From Pseudomonadota bacterium (GTDB lineage Bacteria > Myxococcota_A > Polyangia > Haliangiales > Haliangiaceae): a DNA stretch of 39,809 nucleotides. The notes beneath the pieces were generated by a model, which was not told where the DNA came from, did no database searches, and saw only the letters and a program-made list of their open reading frames with translations. A program made the position numbers and the translations under genes. Shown one piece after another: positions 34,077-39,809 of this stretch. The stretch is taken from contig JAKSDA010000643.1 of NCBI GenBank assembly GCA_022360315.1, forward strand, positions 1-39,809. The letters run 5' to 3'. Within the stretch, counting starts at the first letter, position 1; the number at the start of each line of letters is the position of its first letter.

Positions 34077-36110
34077 GTGGTCTTGGAATCATTCTACGTT
34101 GATTTGTTATTTCTTCCCAATACCGGCGGACCGCGCAAATATCAGATCGTGAGGAAGCTCGCCGTCGGCGGTATGGCGGAGATCTTTCTCGCCCGCGCAA
34201 CCGGGATCCAGGGGTTCGAGAAATACATAGTCATCAAGAAACTGCATCGAGAACGCGCTCTGAGTGATCGAGCGGTTGAGATGTTCTTGGACGAAGGGCG
34301 ACTGGTAGCTCAGCTTCAGCACCACAATATCGCGCAAGTCTACGACATCGGTCACTCGAACGGCGAGTACTTCATCACGATGGAGTATTTGCAGGGCCAG
34401 GACGTCCGGACGATGCTCAAGCGATGCCGGCGCGATAAAATCGCCATACCGCTTGAAAACGCACTGAGCATCGTAGCTAGAGTGGCAGCGGGATTGCACT
34501 ACGCCCACTCCAAAGTTTCGCCGTCTGGCAAGCCATTAAACATCGTTCACCGCGATGTATCGCCGTGCAATGTCTTTGTCACCTACGAAGGTGGTGTGAA
34601 GCTGGTCGATTTCGGTATTGCCTGGGCGTCGGAGCGCACGTTTCAGACCCGTGAAGGCACGTTAAAGGGAAAGATCCGGTACATGTCGCCCGAGCAGGTA
34701 AGGGGTATGCAGGTCGATCGGCGCAGCGATATTTTTTCGCTCGGCATTATGCTCTACGAGCTCAGCACGATGGCGTGGCCCTTTGGCAGCAAGGGCGACA
34801 GCGATTTTGCGATCATGGAGCGCATCGTGCGCGGGCCGGTGCAGCCTCCGTCTCAGCACCTACCGGGTTATCCGGCCCAACTCGAAGCGATCGTAATGCG
34901 GGCGCTGGCCAAGCAGCCCTACAAGCGGTATTCGAGCGCCAAGGAGATGCTCGTCGATATCGAGCAATTTGCTGCTGGGGCCAAGCTCCCGCTGTCCTCG
35001 GCGGCGTTGGCGAGTTTTTTGGACCAGCTCTTCGGCGTGCCCGACGCACCGCCGATCGAGAGCCTGCTGTACAACGACACCGAGCCGATGGAAAACATCG
35101 CTGCCGCGATCACCAGGTCACTCAAGGACACTCCGAACGAGCAGCCAGATTCGTGCCAGGTAGGTGTTTCGGACAGCGAATTGGCTTCTGAAAAGACGCG
35201 TGTCTCGGACCACGAGAGATCGAGCCGTGTTGCCACAGTGCCGACCGAGTCGTCCATGTTCTATCCGCCCACCCCGACCTCGGCTCTGCCCACTCCGGCC
35301 GTGAATTCAATCGGGATACGAGTAGCTGACCTGGATCCGATTTCTGCCCAGTTTTCGCAGCCCGACCAACCGCTTTTGGCCCTGCAAGCGAAGAGCAGGC
35401 GCTGGCCTATTTCACTGCTGGCCTTGCTCGCACTTGTGCTGGTTGGGGGAATTGTCGTGCCGCTTACCATCATGCCAAAAGGACAGGGTGAGTTGCTCCG
35501 ATCTGATGCGGCAAAGGTATCGGTTCAGCCGACTGCGCTATCTGATCGCCACGCGCCAGCGAATCAGCTGGAGCAGGCGACTGTGACTTTGCGTCTGGAC
35601 ATCGTACCTGCGAACGCCACTGTTGAACTCGACGGCGAGCCCGTGTCCGGCGGCGCGATCGAGCTGCCCCGCTCCGGCGGAACTCATCGCCTCGAGATTT
35701 CTGCGCGGGGTTTTGCACCAGTCAGCGAGACATTGATTGCCAATTCCGATCGCAATGTGGTCGTCCGTCTGCAACCGACGCCGCAGGCCGGCCAGCGTGT
35801 GGACCGCGATGCGTCCGAGCCAGCCGGCGATTCGATCGCTGACCGGGCCGCGAACAAATCGGTCAAGAAGTCGCGGCAGGTGGATAAAAAGAAGATCAAG
35901 AGCAAGCGCAAGAGCAAGCGCAAGCGGCGGTCTCGCTCCTCCCGTTCGAGACGAAAATCCAGCCCTAGCAAAGCGGACTCTGGCAGCCGGAGCCAAAGCG
36001 GCAGATCGCGACGCAAGTCCGGCCAACCGGCAGTGCAGAAAAACGCCCGCAACAAAGAAAAGGCCGGCAAGGAACGCCGCGGCTCCGAGTTGCGCGACCG
36101 CCAGCGGTAG
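34077..36110 (+). CDS. Transmembrane Ser/Thr protein kinase with PEGA-like domain and polybasic tail
   Basis: The product is 677 residues from GTG 34077; a TTG about nine codons later is an alternative. The kinase domain is about 20-300: glycine loop LAVGGMAEIF, ATP-lysine K54 (IVIKK), catalytic loop HRDVSPCNVF (158-167), DFG 178-180 and MSPEQVRG. In the HRDVSP type the Gln before Asn is usual; here it is Cys, but Asp160 and Asn165 remain, so the enzyme should be active. A Pro/Ser/Thr linker leads to one membrane helix at about 444-466, then a PEGA-like domain at about 501-566 (ATVELDGEPVSGGAIELPRS). The last ~85 residues are Lys/Arg/Ser repeats (KSKRKSKRKRRSRSSRSRRK), likely extracytoplasmic. 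They may bind peptidoglycan, polyanions or DNA. Confidence 0.92.
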   Translation: MVLESFYVDLLFLPNTGGPRKYQIVRKLAVGGMAEIFLARATGIQGFEKYIVIKKLHRERALSDRAVEMFLDEGRLVAQLQHHNIAQVYDIGHSNGEYFITMEYLQGQDVRTMLKRCRRDKIAIPLENALSIVARVAAGLHYAHSKVSPSGKPLNIVHRDVSPCNVFVTYEGGVKLVDFGIAWASERTFQTREGTLKGKIRYMSPEQVRGMQVDRRSDIFSLGIMLYELSTMAWPFGSKGDSDFAIMERIVRGPVQPPSQHLPGYPAQLEAIVMRALAKQPYKRYSSAKEMLVDIEQFAAGAKLPLSSAALASFLDQLFGVPDAPPIESLLYNDTEPMENIAAAITRSLKDTPNEQPDSCQVGVSDSELASEKTRVSDHERSSRVATVPTESSMFYPPTPTSALPTPAVNSIGIRVADLDPISAQFSQPDQPLLALQAKSRRWPISLLALLALVLVGGIVVPLTIMPKGQGELLRSDAAKVSVQPTALSDRHAPANQLEQATVTLRLDIVPANATVELDGEPVSGGAIELPRSGGTHRLEISARGFAPVSETLIANSDRNVVVRLQPTPQAGQRVDRDASEPAGDSIADRAANKSVKKSRQVDKKKIKSKRKSKRKRRSRSSRSRRKSSPSKADSGSRSQSGRSRRKSGQPAVQKNARNKEKAGKERRGSELRDRQR

Positions 36111-36359
36111 ATCAAGCCCGGGCCGAGTTGGTCGGGGTGAGATCCCACAGCCTGCTGCGCCGGGATTTCGTCGGCCCAAGACCGATACAGATGGCAATGC
36201 CGTGGCCGGTGCTGCTCGGACCTCCGGCTACCAGCGGCCGTCCTTGCTGATCGCGTTGAGCTTGGTCTCGAGCGCGGCCAGACTGTCGGCCGAGCGGTTT
36301 GCGTTGCACCTCGCGCCGAGCTCTGCAAGTATGAAACCGTTGTTTTGTGGATCACGCGT

Positions 36360-37091
36360 ATGTTGACGGTCTATCTTACTTGCTTGATCGTGGGTGGTGT
36401 CTTCGTCGGTCTGTCCTCACTGGGCGCGATCGGCAAGGACATGGACGCTTCCCACGAAGGTGAGATCGACGTGAGTGTCGATGCTGATGTCGATGTCGAT
36501 GTCGATGCCGGCGTTGACCACGACGTCGATCATGCGATCGGCCCTGAGACCGACCACGAAGTCGGGCATGGCGCCGACCATGGCCATGGCGTCGAGGCCG
36601 ATCATGCGGTGACCGTGGCCGACGCGAGTCACGGTGTCGACACGGCGAGGCGCAGCAAACGCAAAGTCTGGCTGCCGGTCATGTCATTTCGTTTCTGGAC
36701 TTTCGGCTCGGCATTCTTCGGCTTGACCGGCACGGTGTTGACCGTGATGACCGGAACCGGCGCGGTCGTCGTGCTGGTCTTGAGCACGGCCACCGGAGTG
36801 AGCGTGGGGACGCTCAGCGCCGGAATGGTGCGCTGGCTCAGAAAACCGGTCGGCGAAGCGATTCACCTCGCCGAGTACACCGGGCAAGTGGCCGAATTGG
36901 TGCTACCACTTCGCGAGGGCGGGATGACCCGGATCCGATTGCGGGCCAGAGAGCGCGACCGCGAACTGCTCGCCCGGGCCGCCGACCCCATCGCATTGCC
37001 GGCCGGCACCCGGGTGGTCGTGCTCGGAGTCGACGAAAACGGCCATGCGCAGATCACGCCAGAAGAAAACGTCTACCGGCTGGAGGAGTAA
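36360..37091 (+). CDS. NfeD/YqiJ-like membrane protein with His/Asp-rich loop
   Basis: The product is 243 residues from ATG 36360; a GTG at 36345 would add five. A first membrane helix (VYLTCLIVGGVFVGLSSLG) is followed by a loop at about 27-90 made largely of Asp, Val, His and Glu (DADVDVDVDAGVDHDVDH, HGADHGHGVEADH). Two further membrane segments span about 103-165. The C-terminal part, about 170-243, resembles the OB-fold of NfeD proteins (YTGQVAELVLPLREG, LPAGTRVVVLGVDE). NfeD-like proteins are standard partners of SPFH/flotillin proteins, and the two SPFH genes follow directly: the last base of this gene's TAA is the A of the next ATG. The loop looks metal-binding and is the unusual part. 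Confidence 0.85.
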   Translation: MLTVYLTCLIVGGVFVGLSSLGAIGKDMDASHEGEIDVSVDADVDVDVDAGVDHDVDHAIGPETDHEVGHGADHGHGVEADHAVTVADASHGVDTARRSKRKVWLPVMSFRFWTFGSAFFGLTGTVLTVMTGTGAVVVLVLSTATGVSVGTLSAGMVRWLRKPVGEAIHLAEYTGQVAELVLPLREGGMTRIRLRARERDRELLARAADPIALPAGTRVVVLGVDENGHAQITPEENVYRLEE

Positions 37092-38374
37092 TGAATACCG
37101 AATTCTGGATCGAAGTTGCCATGTGGGCGGGGGGATTTCTCGGTCCCCTTTTCGCCATCATCTTGTTTGTGAAGCAGTTCCTGGTCATCGGCAGACCCAA
37201 CGAGGTGCTGGTCTTCTCCGGCCGCAGACATACTCTCGGCGACGGCACCAATGTCGGCTTCCGGATCATCCGGGGCGGCCGCTCGTTCCGGGTTCCGCTG
37301 CTCGAGAAGGTCGACTCGATGGACATGACCATCATGCCCATCGAAATCAAGATCCGCGGCGCCTACGCCAAGGGCAACATCCCTATCAACGTCGACGCGG
37401 TGGCCAATGTAAAGATCACCAATGACGACCGACTGATTCATCACGCCATCGAGCGTTTCCTCGGCCGGCCGCAAAGAGAACTCCGTTCGGTGGCCAAAGA
37501 AACTCTCGAGGGAACCCTGCGCGGTGTGCTGGCCCTGCTCACTCCCGAGGAGGTCAATCACGACCGCCAAAAACTGGCCGATAACCTGAAGGCCGAGGTT
37601 GCCGACGATCTCGGACGCATGGGACTCACGGTCGATACGTTCAAGATCCAGCACGTCACCGACGATGTGCAATATCTCAATTCGATCAGCCGAATCAAGA
37701 TCGCCGAGGTACTCAAAGACGCCGAAATTGCCGAATCCAACGCCAAACGCGAGGCCGACCAGACCGTGGCCGACGCCGAGATGCGCGGCCGAGTCTCGGT
37801 GGAGCAAGCCCACGCCAAGATCGCCGAGGAGGCCAATGACCTCGAGCGCTACAAGGCGGAGCTGGAAGCCAAGGCGCGATCCGAGGAGGAAAAGACCATC
37901 GCCGCCGGTCTCGAGGCCAGGGCCCGGGCCGAGCAGCGACTGCAGAGCATCCGCGGTGAGCTGGAAAAGCTGCGCCTCGAGGCCGAAACTGTCATCCCGG
38001 CCGACAAGGCGCGGCAAGCTCGCGAGATCCGCGCAGCCGGAGAGGCGGCCATCAAGGCCGAGACCGGACGAGCACAAGCCGAAGCCCTCGATGCCCTGTA
38101 CAAGGCGTGGCAGTCAGCCGGCGTTGCAGCCCGGGAAATCTTTTTGATCCAGCAGATCGACCGCATCGTCGCAGACGTGGCCCGCGCCACCGACGGCCTG
38201 AACATCGACCGGGTCAATCTCATCGACGGCGGCGACGGTCGCACACTGGCTCGCTACGTGGGCGCCTACCCGGCGGTGGTCAACGAGATCCTCGACCGCA
38301 TCAAGGACACGGTCGGGATCGACGTGGTCTCGCTCTTGACCAGTCAGAACGCGACAAATCAGGAGGTGCGCTGA
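37091..38374 (+). CDS. SPFH-domain (flotillin-like) protein, copy 1
   Basis: The product is 427 residues. An N-terminal membrane segment (AGGFLGPLFAIILFVKQFLV) is followed by the SPFH/Band 7 domain at about 30-190 (RPNEVLVFSGR, GFRIIRGGRSFRVPLLEKVD, ETLEGTLRGVLALLTPEEV). A long Ala/Glu/Lys coiled coil at about 195-335 and a C-terminal oligomerisation region (IDRIVADVARATDGLNID) complete it. This is the layout of flotillins, which assemble into large membrane rings that order lipids and associated proteins. It is the middle gene of a three-gene operon: it shares one base with the NfeD-like gene and its TGA overlaps the next ATG (TGATG). Confidence 0.92.
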   Translation: MNTEFWIEVAMWAGGFLGPLFAIILFVKQFLVIGRPNEVLVFSGRRHTLGDGTNVGFRIIRGGRSFRVPLLEKVDSMDMTIMPIEIKIRGAYAKGNIPINVDAVANVKITNDDRLIHHAIERFLGRPQRELRSVAKETLEGTLRGVLALLTPEEVNHDRQKLADNLKAEVADDLGRMGLTVDTFKIQHVTDDVQYLNSISRIKIAEVLKDAEIAESNAKREADQTVADAEMRGRVSVEQAHAKIAEEANDLERYKAELEAKARSEEEKTIAAGLEARARAEQRLQSIRGELEKLRLEAETVIPADKARQAREIRAAGEAAIKAETGRAQAEALDALYKAWQSAGVAAREIFLIQQIDRIVADVARATDGLNIDRVNLIDGGDGRTLARYVGAYPAVVNEILDRIKDTVGIDVVSLLTSQNATNQEVR

Positions 38375-39657
38375 TGGAAATCGCCGGCATCATGGCAGTC
38401 ATCGTTATCCTGGCTCTGCTTTTTATCGGCCTATCGATCAAGAGCCTGCTCATCATCTGCGAGCCGTCGGAGGTCGTCATCTTTTCGGGGCCCAATCGGC
38501 GAGCAGACCAGAAAATCGGCTATCGGGCCATCCGCGGCGGCCGCGGGCTGAGAATTCCGCTGCTCGAAAAGGTGGACTACATGGACCTGACCAACATTGT
38601 GGTCAGTGTATCGGTCCGCGGTGCCTACTCGCGGGACGGCATTCCACTCAACATCGACGGCGTCGCCAATATCAAGATCGACGGCGATCCCCCTGGCCTC
38701 GACAACGCGGTCGAGCGCCTGCTCGGCAAGTCCAAGCAGCAGATCATCCAGCTGGCCCAGGAAACCCTGGAGGGCAACCTGCGCGGCGTATTGGCCAAGC
38801 TGACCCCGCAGGAAGTCAACGAGGATAAGGAGAAGTTTGCCGCCGAGTTGATCGAAGAGGCCGAAGTCGATCTGCTCGCATTGGGGCTATGCCTCGATAC
38901 CCTCAAGATCCAGACGGTCTCGGACGATGTCGGCTACCTCGACGCCATTGGTCGCGTACCCAATGCCCAGCTGATCCGCGACGCGCGCAAGGCCGAAGCC
39001 GAGCGCAAGTCCGAGGCACTGGTCCAGGAGGCCGAAAACCTGTACCGGACACGGATTGCCCAGCTCAAGGCCGAACGCGGGGTGGTCGAAGCAGAGGCGC
39101 AAAAACGCATCATCACTGCGCAGACCAAACTGGCCGCTGAAGTGGCCCGCGAGGAGAGCGTGATCGTGGCGCAGATCGCCCGCGCCGATGCCGAGATCGA
39201 GGTGCAGCGGGCCCGCATCGAGCAGGTTCGGCTCCAGCTCGACGCCGATGTCGTGGCTCCGGCACTCGCCGACAAGGCCCAAAAAGAAGCCGAGGCGCGA
39301 GCTCAGGTCGCCGCAATCAAGGAAGAGGGCGAGGCCACTGCCCGGGGCATGCAAGAGCTGGCCGAAGCCTGGACGAAAGCCGGTGGGCAGGCCCGCGAGA
39401 TCTTCATCATGGAAAAGCTGCGCACTCTCATCGGCATCATTGTCGGTACGGTCGACAAGGTCAAAATCGACCAGCTGACCGTGGTTGGAGACAGCGCCAA
39501 CGGCACCAACACGGCAGGTCAAGTGGCCAGTCTGATCGAGCAGTTGCGCTCGGCCAGCGATATCGACCTGCCCGACCTGATCAAGCGAATCGGCCTCGGT
39601 ACCCATGCTGTACGCCCGCCGGGAGTCCGGCCGCCCGGGGGGGGTTCCCAACAATGA
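38374..39657 (+). CDS. SPFH-domain (flotillin-like) protein, copy 2
   Basis: The product is 427 residues, exactly as long as copy 1, with ATG 38374 in TGATG and AGGAGG at 38361-38366. It has the same plan: N-terminal membrane segment (IMAVIVILALLFIGLSIKSL), SPFH domain at about 30-190 (GYRAIRGGRGLRIPLLEKVD, ETLEGNLRGVLAKLTPQEV), coiled coil at about 195-335, and C-terminal region (KLRTLIGIIVGTVDKVKIDQ). It ends with a Pro/Gly tail (RPPGVRPPGGGSQQ) absent from copy 1. Similarity to copy 1 is clear in the SPFH core and weaker in the coiled coil, so this is an old duplication. The two probably form a hetero-oligomer, with the NfeD-like protein as partner. No further gene follows in the last ~150 bases. 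Confidence 0.92.
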   Translation: MEIAGIMAVIVILALLFIGLSIKSLLIICEPSEVVIFSGPNRRADQKIGYRAIRGGRGLRIPLLEKVDYMDLTNIVVSVSVRGAYSRDGIPLNIDGVANIKIDGDPPGLDNAVERLLGKSKQQIIQLAQETLEGNLRGVLAKLTPQEVNEDKEKFAAELIEEAEVDLLALGLCLDTLKIQTVSDDVGYLDAIGRVPNAQLIRDARKAEAERKSEALVQEAENLYRTRIAQLKAERGVVEAEAQKRIITAQTKLAAEVAREESVIVAQIARADAEIEVQRARIEQVRLQLDADVVAPALADKAQKEAEARAQVAAIKEEGEATARGMQELAEAWTKAGGQAREIFIMEKLRTLIGIIVGTVDKVKIDQLTVVGDSANGTNTAGQVASLIEQLRSASDIDLPDLIKRIGLGTHAVRPPGVRPPGGGSQQ

Positions 39658-39809
39658 CAGCCCGGGCGCTAAGTACCGCGACCCGCAAGTAAGTACCCAG
39701 TATGGCCGACCAGCCCGCCGATGGCTGTGTTGCTCATCGGTCACGTAGGCCCACTATGCTCCCTCTTCGCGCCTTGCCCTCGACGCGCTGGACCGACCCT
39801 ACTGGGCAC
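39658..39809. other. Window edge, no supported gene
   Basis: Short sequence after the SPFH operon. It holds CTAAGTACC and GTAAGTACC as near-direct repeats at about 39669-39698 but no gene, hairpin with T-tract or other feature I can support. Confidence 0.3.

Noticed and set aside
37073..38077. 334-residue open frame antisense to SPFH copy 1
   Set aside because: It is a shadow of a GC-rich coiled-coil gene, with no recognisable domain.
1..39809. CRISPR array, tRNA, rRNA, insertion sequence or prophage
   Set aside because: I saw no regularly spaced direct repeats, cloverleaf sequence, rRNA motif, transposase or phage structural gene in any frame.

Overview
The window is high-GC DNA from a Gram-negative bacterium, most likely a member of the Myxococcota or a related deltaproteobacterial lineage. 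No rRNA or marker gene is present, so this rests on gene style: a Ser/Thr kinase with the HRDVSP-type catalytic loop and a C-terminal PEGA-like domain, large PEGA and MORN_2 repeat proteins, a DUF4157 protein, Asp/Ser/Gly-rich lipoproteins after the lipobox, a stand-alone GspE N-domain protein, and several outer-membrane barrels.

Layout. 1-4.8 kb: a minus-strand DUF4157 (eCIS-associated zincin-like) protein whose C-terminus is frameshifted, followed by two small damaged ORFs. 4.8-7.2 kb: a Rieske oxygenase divergent from an AraC-family regulator that ends inside a 26-bp perfect inverted repeat. 7.2-10.2 kb: a two-gene cupin/DHDPS-family operon divergent from a MocR-type regulator, with a candidate operator between them. 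10.2-12.8 kb: cutA, a broken c-type cytochrome, a MORN_2 repeat protein and a truncated RCC1-repeat ORF. 12.85-16.8 kb: a six-PEGA protein ending in a probable outer-membrane barrel, then uppP and a short-chain dehydrogenase. 16.9-19.8 kb: a lipoprotein, a disordered acidic protein and a convergent sigma-70-like factor. 20.0-22.7 kb: a translationally coupled pair, a TlpA-like lipoprotein and a thioredoxin fused to a predicted outer-membrane barrel. 22.9-25.7 kb: an APC permease fused to USP-like domains and a PTS EIIA domain. 25.8-32.8 kb: a ~2311-residue cell-envelope protein with an internally duplicated module and a C-terminal barrel. 32.8-36.1 kb: a GspE N-domain protein, a decayed stretch and a Ser/Thr kinase. 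36.3-39.7 kb: an NfeD-like protein and two SPFH/flotillin paralogues with touching start and stop codons.

Themes. The window is dominated by envelope proteins: four proteins with likely outer-membrane or surface location, periplasmic thioredoxins, and a membrane-microdomain (NfeD/SPFH) operon. Frameshifts cluster in accessory ORFs (0-5 kb, 10.6-12.8 kb, 33.5-34.1 kb) while every long conserved gene is open. That points to real gene decay more than to random sequencing error, although several lesions lie in short C/G runs. The most novel-looking items are the thioredoxin/outer-membrane-barrel fusion with its coupled lipoprotein partner, the duplicated architecture of the giant envelope protein, the APC-USP-EIIA fusion, and the NfeD gene with a His/Asp-rich loop next to two SPFH genes of identical length.
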